Shown piece by piece: positions 24,869-36,600 of a DNA stretch of 64,000 nucleotides. The DNA lies in assembly GCA_961205875.1 (NCBI GenBank), contig OY540812.1, positions 8,246,001 to 8,310,000 on the forward strand. Reading direction: 5' to 3'. The notes beneath the pieces are model-generated. The model ran no database searches. It was not told the origin of the DNA and saw only the letters and a list, made by a program, of their open reading frames with translations. The position numbers and the translations under genes were made by a program. Position 1 is the first letter of the stretch. Each line of letters begins with the position of its first letter. The stretch comes from Sialis fuliginosa. Its lineage: Eukaryota; Arthropoda; Insecta; Megaloptera; Sialidae.

Positions 24869-25430
24869 ACAGTGTTCGTTATAATTTTCATTGAAAGTAT
24901 CTACTAACTAAAAGCTACATTCTGAATTTTTTTATAGATTTCTTGCATCAATAGCTTAGAAAGTGGAAGAGGGGAGGGGACGCTCTGATAACGACATTTA
25001 AATACAAATACATTGTTAAAATCAAAGGTCATTTTTTGTTGCATTTTAGGAGACCTATCTAAAGATACCCCACTCAATGGGGTAAGTGAAAAAAAATTTG
25101 AATACAATTTTCAGTTTATGAGAAGGGGTCCAAAATAATTTTGACAGTGTTCGTTATAATTTTCAGTGGAAGTCATAAATTATAATTAAAAGCTACATTC
25201 TGATTTTTTTTCAGATTTTTTGAATAGATAGTTTTGAAATTAAGGGGAGGGGACGCTCTGATCACGACTTTGAACGCAAATATATCGTGACTACAAGGTT
25301 AAAATCAAAATGTCATAAAACATTTTTTATTGCATTTTAGGAGTCCTAAATAATGACACCCCACACAATGGGGTAAGTGAAAAAAAAATGAGAGTTCACT
25401 TTTCAGTCTATGGAAAGGGGGTCCAAAAAA
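24869..25430. repeat. tandem dimer of a ~275-bp repeat
   Basis: Unit 1 is 24869-25143 and unit 2 starts at 25144. Both begin ACAGTGTTCGTTATAATTTT and share AAAGCTACATTCTGA, GGGGAGGGGACGCTCTGAT, ACACCCCAC-like text and AATGGGGTAAGTGAAAAAA. A tail at 25470-25590 ('CCAAATTTCATCTTAATCGG') resembles the 3' ends of insect non-LTR elements. No coding frame. Confidence 0.8.
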
Positions 25431-26049
25431 TTTTTTTTTTCAAAAATCTTATCATTTCTGTTTTTGTGTTATCAGTCTTCGTCTGCATACCAAATTTCAT
25501 CTTAATCGGCTTAAAATTTTTGAGGACGGACATGGCGAAACTATGTAGGTATAAGGTTTCCTAGTTTTCTACGAAAACCTAAAAATGAAGACAATGTTTT
25601 ACGAAATTGTTAACAACTGATTTTGAGTCAAAATGTATGCAGACAATGTCATTAATAGATTCTGAAAATTACAACTCCTATCCTTATGTTAAAATATAGC
25701 AGTCTGTAAAAAATTGTATTGGCAAATAAAGTTAAATATAATCAAGAAAAAAATAGTTAAGGTTTGATAAATGTGAGTTAAAGATTAAAAGATTTTATAG
25801 ATTACATTTAAGTTTGATAAAAGATACTTTTGTTTTAAAAATCAGAACGTAGATTGAGGTGCTGTATATGTCTGTTCATCTCATTTTGTTCTTTACCTTA
25901 TGGAAAGAAAATAATAAATATAATAAAATAAGCTCGAATCGATTTGAGCTGAACAGGCTTGTACATTTATCTTTTTTATTAACAATAATCAGACTATATA
26001 AAAATTATATACATATTACTTTTGTTATGAATCCTGTCTCCTTAAACGC

Positions 26050-26285
26050 ATAGACCACAAATACTACGTATATGAGTGAGTGACTAGATGGTGTTGTAAC
26101 GGGACGTGTGTGTGTGGAGGAGGAGGAAAGAGAGACAAAGTGAGAGGGAGGACTCCGGTCATCTGGTTAATGTAAACGCGGCGCTACCTCGCTGCGGCCG
26201 ACTGGCGGACACCGGCATAACGTCAACCATTCAGGCGCCGCCCCGATGCCACCGACGTTGTGTACATACTCACAGAGATACATTT
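26050..26285. promoter_or_regulatory. GC-rich island upstream of tin
   Basis: A sharply GC- and CpG-rich stretch (26170-26265) follows a purine-rich GGAGGAGGAGG and (GT)n tract. It is about 3.8 kb upstream of the tin ATG. It contains the E-box CATCTG. No repeat partner is seen in the window. It could be an enhancer, a noncoding first exon or an unrecognised element. The 66-codon open frame through it shows no family features. Confidence 0.25.
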
Positions 26286-26659
26286 ACATTAGTCTATGAA
26301 ATATGAAATAACTGTATTGTATTTAATTTCCTGTTATTGTTTTTGTTTATTCATGATTATAAAATAGGCCTATGTATAATATTTATCATATATACATTTA
26401 CATATCAACAAAGTAATTAAATTTATGGTTGTTACTATTTTTTTATAGTAGTATATTTTATAATGTACTTCTATTTTTATAAATTAATATAAAATCAGTG
26501 GTGTGTGGTTACATAGTTGTTTATGTTGTTATTTTTATAATTTACCTAAATTAATCAACTTATAACTGATTTTATATTAGCGAGAGATAATTAAACATAA
26601 TGATTCGGAACAACTGATACTAAAAAAAATATTTTAATGATAAGATATCGCATGAATTA

Positions 26660-26930
26660 TGTCCAGTATTATACAGAATTTGCCAGAGTGCAAAAGCAAA
26701 TTAACTTCCAGCTAACGCTATCTATCTATGTTTATAAATGACAACACATTTACAGATATATCGAATGAAATCGTACATATGATAACCTTGACGCATGTAC
26801 GATAAGTACAATCAGCGACTTAAAATAAGTGCTGCTAAGTATACCTCATAAAATGCATAGCAATTACATTATTATACATTTATTACCACTGCGTTAAAAT
26901 ATCTATCAATTTTATAACAATTTGACATCT
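26660..26930 (+). repeat. dispersed repeat, related to 46768-47032
   Basis: The two copies are collinear over about 270 bases: TATTATA, GCTAACGCTATCT, AAATGACAAC, GAAATCGTACATAT, AATCAGCGAC, CATAAAATGCATAGCA, ACATTATTATA, CAATTTGAC. The left edge TGTCCAGTATTATA resembles the Harbinger-like MITE end. Same orientation in both. Confidence 0.75.
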
Positions 26931-28315
26931 AATATATAGCTATACACTACACATGTATTGGTTCTAAAATTCAAAATATAAAAATAAAGTTTTATTAAAT
27001 CCAAACATTATTATTAGTAATATGGAAAGGCTCTTTTGTTAAAACTGTTTGCCTTTAGGTACCTAGACATTTCACCAATATAAGAGAAAACAGTTGAAAA
27101 ATTTAATATACGTATAGGTACAACATACATACTTACATAGAATTTATTATAAACGCTTAACTTCTCGCGTACGTACGATTTCTACGTGCGATTATTTAGT
27201 ATCAGTTGCTGCGATAATTTGCCGTAGGTATGCGTTCACGCCACAGAAAACCGCAAGTGCACGTCGAGCCAATACAAAATAGGAAAATATACTATATTCG
27301 TAATGGAAAAAAAGTTTGACAAAATTTAAAACATAATTTTATTTAGTCTAAAATAATATGGTAGATACCTACAAATAAATGTAATATTATTAATTATTTA
27401 TAAAATACAATATTATTTTTAATCAATTCCAGACAAAAATATAAAATATTGACATTTCGATTTTCTTAAAAGTTTAACAAGTAAAAGAAATATAATATGG
27501 ATGTTAAAAAAAATTCCACCACCCTCCGTGTACAAGTTGAAGACTTAATTCCTCTGACAAGCAATCACCTACATGAGACAAGGTTTCACAGCATCTTTGT
27601 TACACATCTTAGTCGTCATTCCTGACAACGATCTGCAACAGACTTGGCATTAGTTTCTGTTTTAATTTTTAAATACGTCAAAATATCAAATGCACGTGAA
27701 GTGGTAACTTATACATATAGTAGATAAATTATAATAAAACAAGAATATTTAAAAATAGTTGAAACTATTTTTAACTAAAATTTCAAAAATATTGTTATTT
27801 TTTATCAATGTAATTGGATTAATAATTACCATATTAAAATAGTTTAACTGAATATTTTTGGATTAATCTAGTCGAAATTTATTAAGTTATTATTATTTAG
27901 TGTCTATTCAGAATTAAGATGGTACATAATATAAGCTAAAGTTATACAATTTTGTATTATGGTATGAAATATACTATATCAGGACCTGTTAGATATTTTG
28001 CCCTTTGACCGCTGAGTTCTCCCTCAGGACGTGTCAGCAATACCGCCCTTTTAGTCGGTCTGCACACTAACATTGTGGTGCTGTCCATGATATATGTCCT
28101 TTTAAACATTAACACCGTTTTTCTGCACACTTTTTTTTGTTTGGGTTATAAATTTGTTTTGGATATTTTACATGGCGCCAATGTCTTCATACACAAGCCT
28201 TTTTAATGTCTGGATGAAATATTATTACATATTTAAGTATTAGAAAATATATCGTAGTGTATATTGTGTTATCTTATTTATTGTAATAAATTTTTTTTAA
28301 TCTATATATGTATAT

Positions 28316-28625
28316 AGTTTTATATTAAACAAAGTCCCTCGCTGCGTATGTCTGTCTGTCTGTCTGCGCACGATTTACTCAGTAACTACTGAACGGATTT
28401 TATTCCAGTTTTCACTAATGGATAGAGGGTTTCACGAGGAAGGTTCGGGTGTATAATTTGTGTAAATTCTTGGATATTTTATGTAAATTTCATGAAGTCG
28501 GAAAAAAACAATCATCAGAGAGGTATCTTCGCGTGCGCTGCGTAAATAATAGTTAGCGATAAGTTAAAACAATGTTTAATAGGTTTATTACAAATTAAAT
28601 TGATATCCCCGGGTAACATTGGGTT
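28316..28625 (+). repeat. dispersed repeat, related to 58660-58905
   Basis: Shares 'CAGTAACTAC', 'GAACGGATTTTATTC', 'AATGGATA', 'CATGAAGT', and a CCCGGGTAA...GCGCTAGT end with the 58.7-kb copy. It includes a (TGTC)n tract. Resembles non-LTR/SINE tails common in Lepidoptera. Confidence 0.6.
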
Positions 28626-29580
28626 CAATGCGCTAGTAAAATAAAAAATGTAAACTTTCTTATGAATGAAGTAACTGATCTTGGTTAATTTAATATTTAA
28701 TATAAAAATCGATATAATATGTATTCTATTCATTTCACAAAATAAACTGTACAACTTTTTACAGTATAGACTCGAATTAACGTTTTTGATTATGAGATAA
28801 ATATTTAAAACCTAAAATTTCACAACCAAAAGATCTAGAATTCAGGTCATCTATGTTTTTGTGAATAGAGATTTAGTAACTAAAATGAGAGGTATAAGAA
28901 AGGTTTTATAAAAAAATTTTCTCTACCTATTGATATTAAATTACCTACCTATATAAAAAGTAGAGATATAGTCATTTTTTGTACTTATAAACATTTCACT
29001 ATTTAATTTTAAATTGATATGTTCGATTTAATTACTTACATTATTTTTTAATTCTCTTCAAATGTTCGATTCGTTATAGACTAATACCTACACATTTTAA
29101 ATGTATATTTTCCTATAAACTTTCTCACAAAAATCTCACGGGAATATATCAAACCATGACAGGGTTAAATATCAATTAGATTTATCACGTGTCCTATGTC
29201 ACAGCCGGATGCCTATATACACTAATTTGTTTGGTTATGTAACAAATAATTCTATAAACAAATGGAAAGTACCATATACACGCATAGCATATTTCTATCA
29301 TCGGAAGAATGTTGGTCAAAGCAGCCCGTGTGAAATGTTTACATTTAGCGCCATTTCCAATCATCAAAAATGAGTTACGGCAATAGAGATGATGTGTGAA
29401 ATTCTTTTGTAGTCTATAATATGTATCTCAATCTTTTGTGAATAGATAAATACGTACAGAATTTATGAGGTATTAAATTAAAGTTTTAAATAGGTATGTA
29501 TCTAATTTATTGTTTAGTTTAGTTGCGACGTAACATTTTTACTTTCTTATACCTTGGATATGAAATATACAATAGTATAA

Positions 29581-29860
29581 GTAAGTATAGTGAAGCTGAT
29601 TTTTTTCGAAATCCGGATTTTGATGGAATTATCCATTTTGACCTTCCCTAAATCCATTCTGACTATTTTCGCCTGATGTCTGTGTGTTTGTCTGTCGGTC
29701 TGTAAGCGCTGCAACTCAAATACAACAAATCGTATAAGGGTGACATTTTATATTTAAGATTCATTTTTGTCTGGGAAGAAAACATCCTATTTTTGAAAAC
29801 GATCTTTCAACCGGATACGAATGTTTACCTACGTCGATTTTTTAATTTTTCAAATTACTT
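29581..29860 (+). repeat. ~280-bp dispersed repeat, copy of 49474-49740
   Basis: Begins GTAAGTATAGTGAAGC and is collinear with the 49.5-kb copy through 'GATGGAATTATCCATTTT', 'CCATTCTGACTATTTTC', 'TGTAAGCGCTG' and 'ACGTCGATTTTT'. Same orientation, identity visibly high. Family unknown. Confidence 0.8.
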
Positions 29861-30511
29861 TGAAACAATGCAAAATAGAGAAAAATGGTCAAGTTAATAA
29901 TTTATAGGTATTATCAATATCAATAATTTATGTTCTATGCTTTTTTTCGAAAAAACAAATTTTTGAAAAAAATTGTTTTATTAAAATTTAATGGTTCATA
30001 ACAGAAAAGAAATATCTGTCATGAGTGTCATGGGACTTTCTTATACGTATTACAAAGATTAAATAGTGTGTGTGTTTGCCATAGGTACCATGGCAAAAAA
30101 TTCTTTCTGACTAAATCATAAATGTTGGAAAAAATGTATGGGGAATAAATTATAGATAATAACATACTCGACATTTTTTATCTCAAATATTTTTTTCTTA
30201 TTTCAAAAATAATTCGAAATTCAAAAATTGTCAAGAGTAAACATCCGTTTTCAGTTATTACGTTCAAAAAATTCATTTGGTATATGTACATTTGTACATA
30301 TAATGTCCCATTCATTTTATTCTATCTTATTAGTTTGTCAGAAATGTTTTAATAAAATAAGAATGTTGTTAGGATTACGTATAAGAAAGTCCCGTGGTTC
30401 CCAAGGGAGATATTTCATCTGAATTATACAATTTGTTTCATGACGATCTAGCTATGAAAATCGATATCTCATTAAATCTAAATAATACATAAATATACTT
30501 ACATTTAAATT

Positions 30512-32316
30512 TTACAGCATGTAATCGAAATAATCAAAATCATCAAAATCTACACTTTCTTGTAGAACAGGTCTGAATCGTACAATGGGTGCAGTTTCTT
30601 TAATATTCTCACACTGATTTTCTTCACTGGAAACAATATCTATTGGAGTTACTCTGGTAAAATCATAATGCTTACTTCTCGATATTTCAGCATTGATTGC
30701 ATTTTTTTTGACTCTCCAAACTGCGTTAAAAATTGTATCAGTGTAGTAAACGAAGTCACCTAGAACGGTTATCCCATAAGGCATTTGATACCGGCCATTA
30801 ATTAATGTCTAAAACGTAAATACAATAAATATTTAATATTTATGAACATTAATAATACATAACATAAAACACAAACCTTTCTTCCAGACCCATCCAAGTT
30901 AGCCCTTTCTATTTTAAAATATACTCCTTTACTTATTTCCACCCAGTATATTCTACTTGAATGTTGGTCGATTGTGATTCCTATAGGCAAATTTAAATTC
31001 CCTGAAACTATTGTCGATGAGTTTTTATTATCTATCGATACAATGTCAATACTGGCACCAACGCGTCTGTATATAGTTAAGTAAATATTTCTAAAATAAT
31101 AAATTATTTATTTATAAATGATATATCATTAACACAGACCCATAAGTGTTGATACCTATAAACCAAACTGTATTATTGAGCGCTGAAAACTAATTTGACA
31201 ATAAAAAATACCATTACTCCAATTTTTTTTTGTTTTCGTCAAAAAATTGTAAAAAAAGTATATAAATTTTGAAAATCTTCATGGGTAATTTTTTATACCT
31301 TATTTAAAATGAATGACTTTTGTATATCATATTTTTTTCTTCAATTTCCTTTTTTGCGTTATTTGCGATCAAACAAAAATTATATTTTAACTTTGGGCGC
31401 CTCTAAATAAATTATTGTAAAAAAATTTCAAGGATATATTTATAAATCTGTCTTATCTTCATAACTCGGTAAAAAATCAATAATTACATTTGTTCAAAAA
31501 ATTGGAGGCTTTCAAAATAGAACATTATTTTGATATTTTTTGACGAATTAGAGATCAGAGAGTTTTCCACGTCCAAAAAACGTAAGAATACATAATCCGG
31601 TTAAGAGGTAAGGCTTTGTTTTTGTGAGACTGTGTAAATTATTAAATAATACCTTCTGCAATTATCGAATGCAATTCCCTGAGGATGTCCCTTGTCAATA
31701 TTTAAAATTGCTTTTGGTTGTTGATTTTTTCCATCTAAGGATAGTTCTAATACACATGAATCGTTAATAAACAACAAATGGTTTGTTTTTGAATCATATT
31801 CTATACCCTATACAAAAATAAAAATTATTATTTATAAAATATATGCATTTTTTCAGAACCACAATTTTCGCAATAAAATTATTTTTCTTACCTGTATACT
31901 CTGATTTTTCAATTCTAATAAAATATTAAAACGCGTTTCCTTATTTTTTAGTAAACTAAAACTATAGATTCTTGTAGTATCTGTACCGTTTATTTTCAAT
32001 AAACTTGCAATCAACAGACGAGAATTTTCACTATCAAACGTAATACAACGTGAAAGAACTTTTTCGCTTTTTTGATTAACTGTTTCAATTGTGTCAAAAT
32101 TAGCTTTGTCCATATCGAAAATTATTAAATCGTATTTTGTGGTCACTGCAATATCTGTAATATTAAATTTTATTAATTCAAAATAATTTCATTTAAAAAT
32201 AAATGTAAACTTAAATTATTGAACAAATATTTTAAATTAAACTTACCCCATGATACAGTAGCATTTGACCATGTCAGAAATAATAAAAAACTGAATAGTT
32301 TAATGAAACACAACAT
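30512..32316 (-). CDS. cueball-like secreted LDLR class-B (YWTD) propeller protein
   Basis: Five exons, all GT-AG: 32247-32316, 31892-32154, 31653-31807, 30877-31090 and 30512-30808. Phases 1, 0, 2, 0 agree, giving 332 residues. A hydrophobic signal peptide (MLCFIKLFSFLLFLTWSNA) is followed by SWDIAVTT, GIEYDSKTNHLLFIND, HPQGIAFDNCRRNIYLT, MIYW-type strands (SRIYWVEISKGVYF), ANLDGSGRK and a last blade VYYTDTIFNAVW. Order and spacing follow the N-terminal propeller of Drosophila cueball (EWDFAVT, GLAYD, VDVCRRKLYWT, KLDGSDR). Full cueball continues with EGF repeats and a membrane segment; here the frame stops after a short acidic tail (FDDFDYFDYML). Several N-glycosylation sequons are present. 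The stop is 1.2 kb of DNA after SLC26 in transcription order. Probably secreted; partner unknown. Either a truncated paralogue or an isoform. Confidence 0.75.
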
Positions 32317-32363
32317 ATTTTTTTTTACTTTTATTCCATTAATTTAAAACGAAGTATATCTTC

Positions 32364-32386
32364 ACTGAAATACAACTGACAACTGA
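32364..32386 (-). promoter_or_regulatory. initiator cluster for the cueball-like gene
   Basis: Three TCAGT initiator-type pentamers on the minus strand (at 32381-32386, 32374-32379 and 32364-32368), about 50-70 bases before the ATG at 32316. TCAGT is the arthropod initiator core. No clean TATA box is seen. Confidence 0.3.
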
Positions 32387-33280
32387 TGTAAATAAAATAT
32401 TTTCTACAAGTATGTACTGCATTAGAAATGTTATTTAATTATATGCATTTATTATATCAAGATAATACATATTTGTTAATTTTAAGAATAATGAATAGAC
32501 GTCACAAAAATTAGAAATATCTTCATTTTTATTTTGATCGTTTATTTATAAATATGTGTATAATACATATATAATGTATAATTTTTATTTTATTTTATTA
32601 TAAAAAATACAATTTTTTATATGACGAGTTTATAAATATTTATAACATACATTTTTATTTATTTATTAATACAAAATACGTTTTATTAGGTTTTAGGTAT
32701 ATATTGCATACATAACATGATATATATAACCGTATTCGTTAATAATAATTTGTATATGTTAGATATTTAAATAGGTTGTACATAAATAATACTTTTAAAA
32801 GCTATCTAAATAATACCAATATTTTTAATGTATATAGTTACATTTATGTATATTGAAATATAGGTAGTGTGTAACTGAAAGACGGTGGTTAAAATTAAAA
32901 TAAATTAATAAGTTACTAATAGTAGCACCTATTGTAGAATTAGATTATAATAATATTATATTATTATTGCATTTTAAATAGTTAAAAGAAAATCTTCTGA
33001 AGTGTTTAACTTATGATTATAATGAAGGTAAAATTGTGATCCTTAAAATATTATGAGTAACAAAATTATTTCAATAATCCTACTTAATTAAATAATTAAT
33101 TTTACGTGCAAATATAAAATAAATATCACAGTTATTTAAAAAAATAACATTGTTTTAGATATGGCTTGGAACGAAAGCCATTTATTTATACACCTAGGAT
33201 ATGAATTAAATTGGTAATTTAAAAAAGAAAATTATTTAGTGGATACCTAACTTAACTATAATTGTGAACTATATAAGAAC

Positions 33281-33502
33281 CAGAGCTGTGTATACATGCA
33301 TTTAAGTACTTTTTTGGTACTTAATTTAAATGCAATTGTATTTGTACTTAAGTATTTTACCAAACACCAGAACTTGTACTTGTACTTAAGTATTCTTATT
33401 GAAAAGTAATTGTACTAATGTATATTTTATTTATATAAATCCACTTAATTAATTGTATTTTTGTTTACTTAAGTACTTTTGTTATGCTTATGCACAGATC
33501 TG
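33281..33502. mobile_element. hAT-type MITE, 222 bp
   Basis: Ends CAGAGCTGTGTATA and, in reverse complement, CAGATCTGTGCATA. Flanking 8-mers ataagaac (33273-33280) and ataggcac (33503-33510) match at 6 of 8, consistent with an old hAT duplication. The interior repeats ACTTAAGTACTT many times; a related tract is at about 58030-58110. Confidence 0.65.
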
Positions 33503-33670
33503 ATAGGCACTTTTATAAATACATATTAAGACATAATTATTATTGTAGAAAATGTTGAACTGAATAACGATTATCACAAAATATTAATTCAAAATCGTTT
33601 AATATGAACAAATATTTAATTTATCTCTACTTCGTATTTTCATTAACGGATATTTCGATAGTTAAAATAA

Positions 33671-36600
33671 TCATACTTTAATAACCACTTCTTCCTTATT
33701 TTCCACAAGAAGTTTATCAATATCTCCCTCATCATAATACACAACAAAGTTCTGTGGTTCCAGGCCTTCGAACACGCTACCAACACTTGGCTTCATGTTA
33801 TAAAACAACAGCGGTTGTGATCTAGCGGCAAAGTCTTGTGTGATGGACTCGATGACGCGGGCCGCTGTGTAATCTGCACCGTAAACGTGGGAGCAGTCTA
33901 TGACCACGGGCGGGAGGTAGACATTGTCTTTTTTACAACTAGTGCCTTGCTTATTCACCAAATGTCTCACGTAATCAGCTGAAGGGAATATGATACAACG
34001 GTCTGGAGTTAACATGAGGTATTCTTTACCGCCGGGACTCTGAAAAGTAAATAATTATTTCGTTTTTAATATTCAAATTATATTATAACTAACAAATCTT
34101 AAGAATTTTATTTTTTAAAGTGGCTTAAGTTCTTTTTTTACTTCAAAATCAAACAAACATATCATAATATATCTACTAATTTCCAAATATATATCGATTT
34201 AAATTTAAATGAATATATTTTTCAAGTATTACACAATCAATCCGTATTTTTGTACTGTTTAAAATGACATATTTCGTTATTTCCTGTTTTCCTTGATAAC
34301 GAAGGTATCTTAGAAAATAACAAAGGAGTACTGTAGAATATATACGATATTATACACGCATTATTTTTACGAATAGTATTATACTAACTAATAATAGTTT
34401 GATGTATTTTTAAATTTGAAGTGCATGATATTTATATTTCTGGTATTCAAAAGATTTATTAACAAATATCTATTAATATGCCTGCTTATTAATAAAATTG
34501 TACCGAATAACTGTTAAATATATTATATAAAAATAATTGTTTTTATTAAAAAATATTATATGTGAATTATTACTCACCATCAAATGTTCAATTGTAATTT
34601 TTGGTCTAGCAGCGTGGTAAAGAATGAATAATACATTTATACTGACGCCAATTAATATACCAATCTCTAATGGAAATACAAGACACGAGATGAATGTTCC
34701 TAATCCAGGAATTAAATCACTTTCTGAAAAAATAAAAATAAAAATAACATATATGAATTAGTTTACTAAAATAATTAAATTAAACTATTTAGTTTCGAAA
34801 AAATGTTAACAAATACATAAATTAATAAATAATAAAATAATAATTGTAAGTACAATATTACATAATACTCAACTCATCGATAAACCTTCAAACGAGACAA
34901 AGTTTATGTTTAAGTAAGTCTCGTCTGGGATTTATAACTGGCAATCTCATCTCGTGAAAATATTGGTCATTTCGCCTCGTCCGAATATAAAATTCCTTAA
35001 AACCGGGACTCTCGATAAGACTATATACATACATATATGATATCCTCTCGGTTTTATCGTATCAAAATTTAATCTGGTTTCGACTTATTGAACACATTTT
35101 TTAGATTATTTTTAAATAGTAGATATTATTACATACTTTTTGTCCTCCACATCGGTTTAACAACGCTTATTTCCACCATGAACACCACCGCAGCTATGAT
35201 CACGGCTGCAAGCGCTGCCCGAGGTACGAAAGCGAAACAAGGCGCTGCGACCAGTAGAGCGACCACCACGAGCGCGGCAGTGACTGCGCCGTGCGCAGGT
35301 GTTCGCGCTCCGCTCGCAGCTACGACAGCGCTGCGAGACAACGATCCCGTACCAGGGAATGCCTGAGCGAATGAGTTTACGCAGTTGGAAACACCGAGAG
35401 CGATTAGTTCTTGAGTCGCATCGATGGATTTTCCATTTGCTGGAAATTTAAAGATTTTAGTTCATTTGAAGTTATATTATTATTTATATGAGTCGTTAAA
35501 AAGCCAAAATTTAATAAATTTGGGCCATGACATTTCACCTTGTCCCAAATGAGTCTCGTTCTTTTATTCATTTTTTTTGTATTTTATTTATACAACTGTA
35601 TTTTTCTTGATGATTCTGATATATTAATTGTAGCTAATTAATAGTTATTTCGAAGGTGATGACAGCGGAGAAAGGTGATAATTATGTTGTATAATATTTA
35701 TCATATAAAAAGATAGATTTTTGTGAAGTTTGAAGAACGTGGATTATTTAGAACAAGGTTAAAATTATTTATGTAATTTCTTTTATGATAAAAAAATATT
35801 TTTAAATTTATTAGTAAATATACTTATGGAATATTAGTATAAACGATTTTTTCTGAAATGCCGAGAGTTTATTCTGAAAGGAAGAATGGGGATTTTGGAG
35901 AAAAAAATGGTTTCTAATACATTTTATATTGAGATAAAATGTATAATTTCTAATGATATATTTAGGTTAGCGGAATTTTATTTCGTCGAAAGGATGAAGT
36001 TTCGATTAATTAATCGTGTATTCTGATACTATAACCGTAATTAATATAGTAGTAGTTAGACTGTTGACTGCTATCACCTTTTTCAAATTAATATTACTAT
36101 AACTTAATTATTCATCATCGTTTTCAGAAACAAAAATCAGGAAACTATATATGTATGAATAAAAATATCTAGTAACAACAAAATTCGACGTGAGATAAAA
36201 CACAATTTCATATATGTGTGTTTGCTGTTAAAATATCAATAACTTACCAAATGCTTTACATATAGAAATATCTTCAAGAAGAGAAAGGAGTGGTATAACA
36301 ATTATTGCAGAATTCATGTCACTAATCATTGTCCATAAGGACACTGTGGTATTGTTTTCTCGATATCCTCCAAACGCTGGAATCTGAAAATGAAATACAA
36401 ATAAATATCGAATTGATGAAAATTTTTAAAATTAATTCACGTACTTGAAAAGTTGGTAGTCCCGCTGGAACATGTCCAATCAATCGGAACGGAGCGGTCT
36501 CGCCATCTGGTGAGCTTGCTGCGAACCAATAGCCGAGACAACCACAAGCTATAACTACAATTGCGTTTCGTGACGTTCCGACCAGCCAGAAGAACTTGTT

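Larger units (their letters stand above)
22368..30511. other. tin upstream region / spacer to cueball-like gene
   Basis: About 8 kb with no supported exon. It holds a pogo-like MITE, a Penelope-like fragment, a tandem dimer of a 275-bp repeat and several dispersed repeats. A less AT-rich block at about 22500-22730 and a GC-rich island at 26050-26285 are the most likely places for tin promoter-proximal or enhancer sequence. A hAT-like end, CAGTGTTTCTCAACCGGGG, starts near 23716, but I could not find its partner. Confidence 0.5.
32317..33670. other. spacer between SLC26 stop and cueball-like start
   Basis: 1.35 kb of very AT-rich sequence. It contains the candidate promoter of the cueball-like gene, an ATTAAA signal for the SLC26 transcript (33615-33620, minus) and a hAT-type MITE at 33281-33502. 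No exon seen. Confidence 0.6.

Noticed and set aside
26106-26306. Plus-strand 66-codon Arg-rich frame
   Set aside because: Composition follows the purine tract and CpG island; no protein features.
35088-35366. Plus-strand 92-codon frame, Ala/Thr-rich
   Set aside because: It is antisense to the GC-rich SLC26 exon 7; the composition comes from that exon.
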